Shown here: positions 1-5,875 of the stretch, one piece after another
How positions within the stretch are numbered: the first letter of the stretch is position 1
Layout of the letters: the number at the start of each line of letters is the position of its first letter
Assembly (NCBI GenBank): GCA_964387795.1
Contig: CAYLYP010000116.1
Span: 1 to 7,727, forward strand
Direction: 5' to 3'
Source of the DNA: CAYLYP01 sp964387795
GTDB taxonomy: Bacteria > Bacteroidota > Bacteroidia > Bacteroidales > UBA7960
DNA: 7,727 nucleotides
Notes under the pieces: generated by a model
The model's input: only the letters and a program-made list of their open reading frames with translations
Database searches by the model: none
Told to the model about the DNA's origin: nothing
Program-made: the position numbers and the translations under genes

Positions 1-1355
1 TGAGTCAGGCAACAGATCCCAATGGGGTGTATTATGTTAGGGAACTTGATAAACAAGCCAGGGGTGGTGGAGGTTTTGTTGAATACGTTTTTGAAAAGCC
101 AGGTAAAGGGGTACAGCCAAAGCTAAGCTATTCAGAAATGATTCCCGGTACCGATATGTGGATTGGGACAGGTGTTTATATTGATAACATTGATGAACAG
201 CAAGGTATCATAGAAGCATCTTTTTCGCAACAGACCAGACGTACCATTATAGGTATTGTTATAGGTCTGGCAGTGGTATTGGGACTTTTAATTATCCCAA
301 TAATACTTGCCATAAGAAAAAGCATTCAGGAACCGATAAATGATGCTATTTTACTTGCTGACAAACTCTCAAAAGGAGACCTGAAATCAGATATCTCATC
401 ACCCTATAATGATGAGATAGGTCAGTTGGCCAATTCTTTGCAGTTTATGGTTGAAAAGCTAAGGGAAACAATTGGACAGGTCAGGGCAGGTAGTGATAAT
501 ATTGCATCAGCCAGCCAGCAGATAAGCAGTACTGCCCAGCAGATGAGCGATGGTGCCAACCAACAGGCATCTGCTGCCGAAGAAGTGTCTTCTTCGATGG
601 AAGAGATGGCTTCAAATATTCAACAAAACACAGATAATGCCCGTGAAACAGAATCAATTGCCATTCAATCCCATCAGGGAGTTGAAGCAGCCAGCAAGAC
701 TACTGAGCTGGCTGTGAATGCAATGAAAGAAATCGCACAAAAAATAGGCATTATTGGTGAAATAGCCCGTCAAACAAATATACTTGCCCTTAATGCAGCA
801 GTTGAGGCAGCCAGGGCAGGTGAACATGGGAAAGGATTTGCAGTGGTGGCAGCTGAAGTCCGTAAACTTGCAGAGAGATCCCAGATTGCTGCAGGTGAGA
901 TTGATAAGTTATCAAAATATGGGGTGGATATTTCTGTTGAAGCTGGCAATAAACTTAAAGAGATTGTCCCTGAAATCCAGAAAACAGCCCGTTTGGTTCA
1001 AGAAATTTCTGCAGCAAGCATTGAACAAAATACCGGGGCTGATCAGGTCAACAATGCCATCCAGCAATTGAACCAGGTTACCCAACAAAACGCTGCTGCC
1101 AGTGAAGAAATGGCTACTTCAAGTGAAGAATTGGCAAGTCAGGCTGATCAACTTCTTGACCTTATCTCTTTCTTCCAAATTGAGAATTCAATCCTGAAAA
1201 AAAAGACTTTTACCCAGCAGCCGAAAGTTCAAAAAAAAATAAGGGATATTAAACCTCAACAGCATACAAGTCATATCCCCAAAACAGTTCCTTCAAAAGG
1301 AATAAATATCAACCTTGAGGATCATTCTTCTGATGCTGATTTTGAAAACTATTAA
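1..1355 (+). CDS. Methyl-accepting chemotaxis protein, sCache_2-HAMP-MA (5' end missing)
   Basis: Inner-membrane chemoreceptor that would relay a periplasmic ligand signal to CheA/CheW. The frame is already open at base 3, so the true start lies upstream; the GTG at 27 is an internal Val. The visible 450 codons begin in the last third of an sCache_2-type sensor (DPNG, GGGFVEY, KPGKG, EMIPG, DMWIGTGVYIDN). Next come a membrane segment at about nt 243-314, a HAMP domain at about 315-476 with the typical DEIG, and the cytoplasmic coiled-coil signalling domain. Its hairpin tip (EIARQTNILALNAAVEAARA, from nt 759) is canonical. Candidate methylation stretches are ASAAEEVSSSMEEM on the first arm and AAASEEMATSSEEL on the second. 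A Lys/Gln-rich linker of about 54 residues leads to the C-terminal DFENY, which fits the aromatic-x-x-aromatic CheR/CheB-binding pentapeptide. A terminator follows 73 nt after the stop. The sensor resembles that of the gene at 6010; the signalling domain resembles that of the gene at 2574. The ligand is unknown. Confidence 0.95.
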   Translation, partial: SQATDPNGVYYVRELDKQARGGGGFVEYVFEKPGKGVQPKLSYSEMIPGTDMWIGTGVYIDNIDEQQGIIEASFSQQTRRTIIGIVIGLAVVLGLLIIPIILAIRKSIQEPINDAILLADKLSKGDLKSDISSPYNDEIGQLANSLQFMVEKLRETIGQVRAGSDNIASASQQISSTAQQMSDGANQQASAAEEVSSSMEEMASNIQQNTDNARETESIAIQSHQGVEAASKTTELAVNAMKEIAQKIGIIGEIARQTNILALNAAVEAARAGEHGKGFAVVAAEVRKLAERSQIAAGEIDKLSKYGVDISVEAGNKLKEIVPEIQKTARLVQEISAASIEQNTGADQVNNAIQQLNQVTQQNAAASEEMATSSEELASQADQLLDLISFFQIENSILKKKTFTQQPKVQKKIRDIKPQQHTSHIPKTVPSKGININLEDHSSDADFENY

Positions 1356-1428
1356 AATTTAAGACTTTCAATTCTGATTTGGTGGATAATTCATTCAATA
1401 AACGCTTGTAAGGGATTCCTTTAAATAT

Positions 1429-1461
1429 AAAGGACTGTATATTTTTTACAGTCCTTTTTTT
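1429..1461 (+). terminator. Intrinsic terminator after the first chemoreceptor
   Basis: A perfect 11-bp stem (AAAGGACTGTA at 1429-1439 with TACAGTCCTTT at 1447-1457) encloses a 7-nt loop. The 3' arm runs into an uninterrupted T tract at 1455-1461. It lies 73 nt after the TAA of the first receptor and there is no gene on the opposite strand, so it most likely ends that transcript. Confidence 0.85.
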
Positions 1462-1487
1462 GTGAAAATGAGATGGTATATAATGAA

Positions 1488-1575
1488 CCGAACATGTTTG
1501 CGAATGATAAAAAAATATGCAAATAGCAAACATGGAGTTCCATTCGACTTTAAAAAAAAAATATTTACGGATGAA
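1488..1575 (+). repeat. Extragenic structured repeat, copy A
   Basis: First of four related ~90-bp elements in the window. It contains CATGTTTGC (1493-1501) matched by GCAAACATG (1526-1534), then CATTCG (1541-1546) facing CGGATG (1568-1573), a pairing that needs one G-U wobble at RNA level. It is shorter than copies B and C (88 versus 93 nt) because both loops differ in length, and it carries long A runs. The bases just before it (ATGAACC at 1483-1489) also occur at the junction between copies B and C, so it may be the remnant of a once tandem array. It starts 27 nt after the terminator of the first receptor. Confidence 0.75.
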
Positions 1576-1760
1576 AATTCTTTAAGTATTAAATGACCGA
1601 AAGCTTTTGCTTAACAAATTCATCAAATGATTATACATGTTATAACACAATACTGTAACTTGAAAAACCAGTGTTTCTTGGTGTAATTATTATTGATATT
1701 TGAATAATTTTAAGACTTGTTTAGCGAGAAATAGTTGCTTAACCTAAAGAACATGAAATT
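1576..1760. other. AT-rich spacer before the outer-membrane protein gene
   Basis: Together with the terminator and repeat copy A this completes a 405-nt non-coding gap between the first receptor and the next gene. No ORF of note is present. GATATTTG at 1695-1702 is one base from the Bacteroidota -7 box TAnnTTTG, but the nearest upstream TTG (1678-1680) is only 14 nt away, which is too close for a convincing promoter. The promoter of the next gene probably lies here but cannot be placed from sequence alone. Confidence 0.4.
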
Positions 1761-2474
1761 ATGAAAAATAAGTTTCCTTTTCGTATTTTATTAATTGTTT
1801 TTGTGTTTGCAATGCAATTAAGCCCGCAGGTATCAGCCCAAAAAAAACTCCATGTGGGTGCAGACATAGTCTCATCTTATGTTTGGAGGGGTTTGCTATA
1901 CAATCCTGTCCCAAACATCCAGCCATCCATAACCTTTACTTCTGGTGATGAAAGTTTTTCGATTGGTACTTGGGGAAGTTATGGGATTGGTTCTTATTAT
2001 GGAGAGGTTGACTTTTTTACTACATACTCAGTAGGCGGTCTAACGCTTGCGCTTTGGGATTATTATGTAATGCCGGCTGATTTTAATTATAACTTTTTTA
2101 ACTATATAAATGATGAAACCGGCCATTCACTTGAGTTTTCAGCAGTGTATGAAGGGCCGGAAAATATTCCCTTTTGCTTAACATGGGGAACATTTTTTTA
2201 TGGAAATGATTTGAATGAAGCGGGGAATAATATGTATTCTTCATATTTTGAACTGGGCTATAATTTTAATATTGGTGATACCCCAATATATGTTTTTACC
2301 GGTTTTACTCCATGGGAAAGCTTTTATGCCCCTGAATTTTCGTTGATAAATGTTGGGCTTACTGCCAGTAGGAGCATCAAGATTACTGAATCATTTGAAC
2401 TTCCAGTTGGAGGTGGTTTGTATTTTAATCCTCAGGCCAAAAGCTCCTATCTTGTATTTACCCTTTCATTCTGA
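1761..2474 (+). CDS. Outer-membrane beta-barrel protein, Gcw_chp (TIGR02001)-like
   Basis: Predicted outer-membrane protein of 237 residues. An N-terminal Sec signal peptide is clear: Lys/Arg at 2-8, a hydrophobic core at about 9-20, and likely cleavage after VSA (residue 26), leaving Gln-27. The mature chain opens with HVGADIVSSYVWRG (31-44); the S-x-YVWRG signature directly after the signal peptide is typical of the Gcw_chp family of uncharacterised outer-membrane proteins. The rest is rich in aromatic and Gly residues in alternating beta-strand patterns and ends LVFTLSF, the terminal Phe expected of a BAM-assembled barrel. Length agrees with the family as I recall it. The ATG at 1761 is chosen because it gives the complete signal peptide; no Shine-Dalgarno sequence is visible, as is usual in Bacteroidota. 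It stands alone between two chemoreceptor genes with its own 405-nt upstream gap. The transported substrate, if any, is unknown and a link to chemotaxis is only positional. Confidence 0.85.
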   Translation: MKNKFPFRILLIVFVFAMQLSPQVSAQKKLHVGADIVSSYVWRGLLYNPVPNIQPSITFTSGDESFSIGTWGSYGIGSYYGEVDFFTTYSVGGLTLALWDYYVMPADFNYNFFNYINDETGHSLEFSAVYEGPENIPFCLTWGTFFYGNDLNEAGNNMYSSYFELGYNFNIGDTPIYVFTGFTPWESFYAPEFSLINVGLTASRSIKITESFELPVGGGLYFNPQAKSSYLVFTLSF

Positions 2475-2479
2475 TATTT

Positions 2480-2503
2480 AGCCCCTTTGGTGGCTTTTCT
2501 TTT
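2480..2503 (+). terminator. Possible weak terminator after the outer-membrane protein gene
   Basis: AGCC (2480-2483) can pair with GGCT (2492-2495), with a mismatch and two further weak pairs inside, and is followed by the T-rich TTTCTTTT (2496-2503). It begins 6 nt after the TGA. The stem is short, so some read-through into the receptor gene 99 nt downstream of the stop is possible. Confidence 0.35.
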
Positions 2504-2573
2504 AGATGATGGGTATTTGTATTCTAACATAAAACCGGATTTGAAGATTTTTTGATTAAATAAACTGACCAAA

Positions 2574-4670
2574 ATGGAAACGAATAACAAAAGAGGTATT
2601 GTCAATAGCCTGAGTGGAAAAGTAGCAATGCTTGCATCAGGTGGGATCATACTAACGGTATTAATTCTGGTTGTCTTTAGTACTAGCAGGTTTCGAAATG
2701 CTTCAGTGGACCAGGCAAGCCAGCTTGCATTAACTGCCGCACGGGAATATGCAGGGGAAATAAAGAATACCTTTGAAAATCCATTGAACCATGCCCATGC
2801 TTTAGCAATTTCTTTAGCAGCTGTTAAAGATCCAACGAATCCTTTAAAAATCTCACGTGCTGAAGCAGAACAAATGGCTTCAAATGTATTGATATCTAAT
2901 CCTACTTATTTAGGGTTCACACTTGCCTGGGAACCCAATGCCTTTGATAATAATGATACTGCTTTTATTGATAGCCCTCATTCAGATAAAACTGGGAGGT
3001 TTGTATCATATATAACAAAAGGAGAAGGTAATCAGGTTGTAATTGAACCATTAGTTGACTATGAAACACCTGAAAAGGGTCCATGGTATTGGCTTCCTAA
3101 GGAAAGAATGACTGAGGTTCTTTATGGTCCTGTAATGTATCCAATTCAAGGGGTAGATGTTTATATGCTTTCATTTATGAGCCCGGTTATTTATCAGGGA
3201 CAATTTTTGGGTGTAACTGGAATAGATATTTCAATAAACTTCCTTCAGGAATTTGTTGCAAAGGCAAATTTATTTGACGGAAATGCCGAAATATCTGTGA
3301 TTACCAATGAGGGTGTTTTTGTTGCCAATTCAGTTGATAAAGATCGTCCTGGAAAGCCTATTAAAGACTACCTGACAAATTGGGAACAGGAACTTCAAGA
3401 CATCAAATCGCAAAAGACAGTTGTATTAAAGGAGGGCGATTACCTTGAAGTAGGAGTACCAATCCTGGTAGGTGAAAGCCAGACCCCATGGCAGGTGAGA
3501 GCTAAAGTACCTTACTCAATTATTAGCAGGCAGGCTACAACAATGATGTGGGCTTTAATTATTATGAGTTTGGTTTTGGTAGCAATTGTAATAGTTGCTT
3601 TGTTGGTTGTGATTAGGATGATGGTAGCTGCACCACTTAAGGTTATGACAAATACTATCGCTGATCTGTCACAAGGAAACCTGGAGGTTTCGTTTGAATC
3701 AAAATCAAATGATGAGATAGGTCAGATGGCAGGTTCTTTAACTTCAATGGTCGAAAAGCTTAAAAATATCATTGGACAGGTAGTTGCAGGTAGCCAGAAT
3801 ATTGCATCAGCAAGCCAGCAAATGAGCAGTACTGCACAACAATTGTCGCAGGGGGCGAACCAACAAGCATCAGCAGCAGAGGAAGTTTCATCTTCAATGG
3901 AGGAGATGTCAGCCAATATTCAACAAAATACTGATAACTCAAGGGAAACAGAAACCATTGCAGCTCAGTCATATAAGGGAGTTGAGGAAGGAAGCCAGAC
4001 TACTGAGTTGGCTGTGAACTCAATGAAAGAAATTGCCCAGAAAATAGGAATAATTGGGGAAATTGCACGTCAGACCAACATACTTGCATTAAATGCTGCT
4101 GTTGAGGCTGCACGTGCTGGTGAACATGGAAAAGGTTTTGCTGTTGTTGCTTCAGAAGTCAGAAAGCTTGCAGAACACTCACAGCAGGCAGCCGGAGAGA
4201 TTGATAGGCTCTCCAAATATGGGGTTGAGATATCAGTAGAAGCGGGTGAAAAGTTAAAACAAATTGTTCCGGAAATTCAAAAAACAGCAAGACTTGTTCA
4301 GGAGATATCTGCTGCAAGTATTGAACAAAATTCAGGGGCCGAACAGGTGAACACAGCCATTCAACAACTTAATCAGGTAACCCAGCAAAATGCAGCTGCA
4401 AGTGAAGAATTAGCAACTTCAAGCGAAGAACTGGCAAGCCAGGCTGAACAATTGCTTGATCTTGTATCTTTCTTTAAAATGGAACGTGGAATAAGCAACA
4501 TGCAAAAACATGATTTTGTTAAACATGTATCCCCTCAGCCTAAAATCCAAAACGTAAAAAAGCAGGCTAAGACTGTTGCAGTGCCAAAAAACCCAAAAAC
4601 TGATATGAGCAAGGGTGTGAAACTAAATCTGGATAAAGATTCAAGAGACTCAGATTATGAGAGATTCTGA
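2574..4670 (+). CDS. Methyl-accepting chemotaxis protein, dCache-HAMP-MA, with CheR-binding tail
   Basis: Complete 698-residue chemoreceptor. Order of parts: short cytoplasmic N-terminus, TM1 at about 17-37, a periplasmic dCache_1-type double Cache domain at about 40-320, TM2 at about 324-347, HAMP at about 348-400 (Pro-354, DEIG at 380-383), and the cytoplasmic signalling domain at about 400-636. Cache hallmarks are GPWYWLPKE (169-177) and GVTGIDIS (213-220). The hairpin tip EIARQTNILALNAAVEAARA starts at 496. Likely methylated Glu/Gln lie in ASAAEEVSSSMEEM (432-445) and AAASEELATSSEEL (607-620). A divergent basic linker follows Phe-634 and the protein ends DYERF, matching the xZxxZ (Z aromatic) CheR/CheB tether. 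The Arg expected two residues before WY in the amino-acid-sensing dCache subfamily is Gly-169 here, so an amino-acid ligand should not be assumed. The ATG at 2574 gives a normal length before TM1. Hand alignment shows 126 of 139 identical residues with the first receptor from the tip to the FF, so both probably share one CheA/CheW array. No operon partner overlaps it; a strong hairpin follows 66 nt after the stop. Confidence 0.96.
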   Translation: METNNKRGIVNSLSGKVAMLASGGIILTVLILVVFSTSRFRNASVDQASQLALTAAREYAGEIKNTFENPLNHAHALAISLAAVKDPTNPLKISRAEAEQMASNVLISNPTYLGFTLAWEPNAFDNNDTAFIDSPHSDKTGRFVSYITKGEGNQVVIEPLVDYETPEKGPWYWLPKERMTEVLYGPVMYPIQGVDVYMLSFMSPVIYQGQFLGVTGIDISINFLQEFVAKANLFDGNAEISVITNEGVFVANSVDKDRPGKPIKDYLTNWEQELQDIKSQKTVVLKEGDYLEVGVPILVGESQTPWQVRAKVPYSIISRQATTMMWALIIMSLVLVAIVIVALLVVIRMMVAAPLKVMTNTIADLSQGNLEVSFESKSNDEIGQMAGSLTSMVEKLKNIIGQVVAGSQNIASASQQMSSTAQQLSQGANQQASAAEEVSSSMEEMSANIQQNTDNSRETETIAAQSYKGVEEGSQTTELAVNSMKEIAQKIGIIGEIARQTNILALNAAVEAARAGEHGKGFAVVASEVRKLAEHSQQAAGEIDRLSKYGVEISVEAGEKLKQIVPEIQKTARLVQEISAASIEQNSGAEQVNTAIQQLNQVTQQNAAASEELATSSEELASQAEQLLDLVSFFKMERGISNMQKHDFVKHVSPQPKIQNVKKQAKTVAVPKNPKTDMSKGVKLNLDKDSRDSDYERF

Positions 4671-4736
4671 TAAGTAAAAAAGAATGCTATTAAAATTAAT
4701 TTTGTAGGAAATTGATTTTTGTGTCCTTAAATCATG

Positions 4737-4790
4737 ATCAGGTGTAATTATTGAGGGTTATTGATCCCTCAATAATTATACCTGATTTGT
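4737..4790 (+). terminator. Long 21-bp stem hairpin, likely terminator of the dCache receptor gene
   Basis: The arm at 4737-4757 is complementary to 4766-4786 over 21 positions with a single G-T (wobble) exception, around an 8-nt loop. The closing part is GC-rich (GAGGG/CCCTC) at the loop side. It is followed by TTGTTGTG, a poor T tract, so termination is likely but not certain. It is the first strong structure after the receptor stop. An alternative reading is a stabilising 3' end or the remnant of a palindromic element. Confidence 0.6.
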
Positions 4791-4837
4791 TGTGTGTATA
4801 AAAAGTGTTTATTTCTGATGAAAAAACCTTATCAATC

Positions 4838-4859
4838 AGTAAATACATCATTATTTACT
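4838..4859. repeat. Small AT-rich inverted repeat
   Basis: AGTAAATA (4838-4845) and TATTTACT (4852-4859) form a perfect 8-bp inverted repeat around CATCAT. In DNA this AT-rich it could be a chance match or a protein-binding palindrome; nothing nearby decides. Confidence 0.3.
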
Positions 4860-4865
4860 ACAATT

Positions 4866-4958
4866 TTATTCATAATTTGCTTTTTGGTTAATGTTCAGAC
4901 GGAACTCTACGTTTGCAATTTACATTGGTATTTTCGTGCCGTTCGCAAACTATTATGT
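4866..4958 (-). repeat. Extragenic structured repeat, copy D (inverted, degenerate)
   Basis: Read on the minus strand, 4950 down to 4887 aligns without gaps to copy C from 5753, with 47 of 64 bases identical by hand count. The GTTTGC/GCAAAC pair is kept with exactly the same 28-nt loop as in copies B and C, and GAGTT follows three bases after the second arm as in the others. The ATGAA that precedes the unit is also kept (4963-4959). The outer CATCCG/CGGATG pair is not preserved and the distal end needs a gap. It is the oldest-looking member and the only one in reverse orientation. Confidence 0.65.
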
Positions 4959-4959
4959 T

Positions 4960-5289
4960 TCATGATTTGTGTTCCAGGATTTATTTCCTGATGTGCAATT
5001 ATGCTTGCATATTGATTTTATAAACCTTTAAGGCATCGTTTGTTTCGTTGCAATAATCTCTTCGGTTTGTTATTCAAACTTACCTTGGCGCTTAGCATCG
5101 GATCCCTTAAAAATCATAACGACAGACTTTAATAAATGAAAAGTGCATATCAATCAACATTAATAACATAAATTAACATAACATGAAAATATTAAATGCC
5201 AAATAATGAGCAGTTTGTAAATTTCCAATCATAAAATTAACAAAAAATTAAGTAAATATAACTTAAAATTATTTTATAATACCTTGATA
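4960..5289. other. Non-coding spacer with a short higher-GC island
   Basis: No convincing gene is present. Most of it is very AT-rich, but about 5030-5106 is roughly 43% G+C by hand count and stands out from its flanks. That island contains GGCATCG (5032-5038) and a near copy, AGCATCG. On the minus strand it could encode a 15-residue peptide from an ATG at 5117, which is too short to support. From 5140 to 5289 I see only A/T-rich sequence with casual TAACATA repetitions. Confidence 0.4.
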
Positions 5290-5344
5290 AACAATACCAT
5301 GGATAGGTCACGGTATTACCATGGTCTTATCACGGTCTTATCAC
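5290..5344 (+). repeat. Phased 11-bp direct-repeat array (five units)
   Basis: Five consecutive 11-mers: AACAATACCAT, GGATAGGTCAC, GGTATTACCAT, GGTCTTATCAC, GGTCTTATCAC. The last two are identical; the others are imperfect, with a common GGTnTTAyCAy pattern. A unit length close to one helical turn would put each copy on the same face of the DNA. It lies in the gap upstream of the sensory regulator but more than 650 nt from its start, so a regulatory role is only a possibility. Confidence 0.6.
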
Positions 5345-5353
5345 GTCCAGTAT

Positions 5354-5374
5354 TGTCCACTCGGATATTGGACA
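5354..5374. repeat. Short inverted repeat beside the 11-bp array
   Basis: TGTCCA (5354-5359) is mirrored by TGGACA (5369-5374) around 9 nt, only ten bases after the end of the 11-bp array. It is too short and lacks a T tract, so it is not a terminator. A binding site is possible. Confidence 0.3.
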
Positions 5375-5457
5375 TGAAGTGGTGAAAATATGGCTTTGGT
5401 GTCTTAATGGCCAGAAAATGTGTATAATAACCATAGGGTTTTTCACTTCCAGGGGCA

Positions 5458-5598
5458 ATGAAAAAATCTTTTGTTTCAGTAACCTATTGTTTGTTCAAGT
5501 TTTTTTTGGGGATTAACCTTTACATTAAAATTTTTGTTTTATTATTGGCTTCAAATATTCATATGAATGCTGATTTATTTGGTTCATTTTTAAAATAA
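5458..5598 (+). CDS. Doubtful 46-codon ORF with a signal-peptide-like sequence
   Basis: Starts ATGAAAAAA and encodes a 46-residue peptide beginning MKKSFVSVTYCLFKFFLG with a hydrophobic run (about residues 16-31, including IFVLLLA). This looks like an N-terminal membrane-targeting sequence, and its style recalls the leaders of Bacteroidota outer-membrane receptors. The frame then stops at TAA 5596-5598 with no body. It could be a small membrane peptide, the broken start of a lost exported protein, or chance in AT-rich DNA, which readily encodes Phe/Leu/Lys. Repeat copies B and C begin 54 nt downstream. I do not assign a function. Confidence 0.25.
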   Translation: MKKSFVSVTYCLFKFFLGINLYIKIFVLLLASNIHMNADLFGSFLK

Positions 5599-5651
5599 AA
5601 GTATTTAGTATTTGATGGTTTATCATAAAACAATTGAAGAGATAAAATGAT

Positions 5652-5744
5652 ACGAACATGTTTGCGAATCTAAGACAAACACAAATGTAAATAGCAAACA
5701 TTGAGTTACATCCGACCTTAAACAACAAATTATTGGCGGATGAA
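5652..5744 (+). repeat. Extragenic structured repeat, copy B (first of tandem pair)
   Basis: 93-bp unit directly abutting copy C. Inverted pair 1 is CATGTTTGC (5657-5665) with GCAAACATT (5694-5702), one terminal mismatch, loop 28 nt. Inverted pair 2 is CATCCG (5709-5714) with CGGATG (5737-5742), loop 22 nt. Six nt separate the two pairs. Outside the first loop it is almost identical to copy C, which suggests a recent tandem duplication. Confidence 0.8.
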
Positions 5745-5837
5745 CCGGACATGTTTGCGAATCAAACACAAATGCCAAAGAAAATAGCAAACATGGAGTT
5801 ACATCCGACCTTAAACAACAAATTATTGACGGATGAA
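5745..5837 (+). repeat. Extragenic structured repeat, copy C (second of tandem pair)
   Basis: 93-bp unit and the best-preserved member. CATGTTTGC (5750-5758) pairs perfectly with GCAAACATG (5787-5795) around 28 nt, and CATCCG (5802-5807) with CGGATG (5830-5835) around 22 nt. It lies 172 nt before the start of the downstream regulator, so it would be in or near that gene's promoter region or 5' leader. Confidence 0.8.
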
Positions 5838-5875
5838 ATAATGGACTGATAGATGATACAATAGGATTTATTTTA

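Noticed and set aside
27..1355. GTG at 27 as the start of the first chemoreceptor
   Set aside because: The frame is open upstream to the window edge and the codons before it (DPNG) match the interior of the sCache domain in the gene at 6010, so this GTG is an internal Val.
4794..4991. 65-codon + strand ORF after the long hairpin
   Set aside because: Its second half lies inside repeat copy D and has no protein-like character. Only the stretch from about 4818 looks like a signal peptide, which AT-rich DNA produces easily.
5525..5752. 75-codon minus-strand ORF
   Set aside because: It spans repeat copy B and AT-rich flank, is rich in Phe/Cys/Ile, and has no recognisable motif. The repeat explains its sequence better.
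5652..5837. CRISPR array
   Set aside because: There are only two abutting 93-bp units without distinct repeat and spacer segments, no further units, and no cas genes.
1488..5837. Copies A and B/C as the two ends of one transposon
   Set aside because: They are in the same orientation and enclose ordinary chemoreceptor and porin-like genes with no transposase or integrase. Copy D within the interval also speaks against a simple element boundary.
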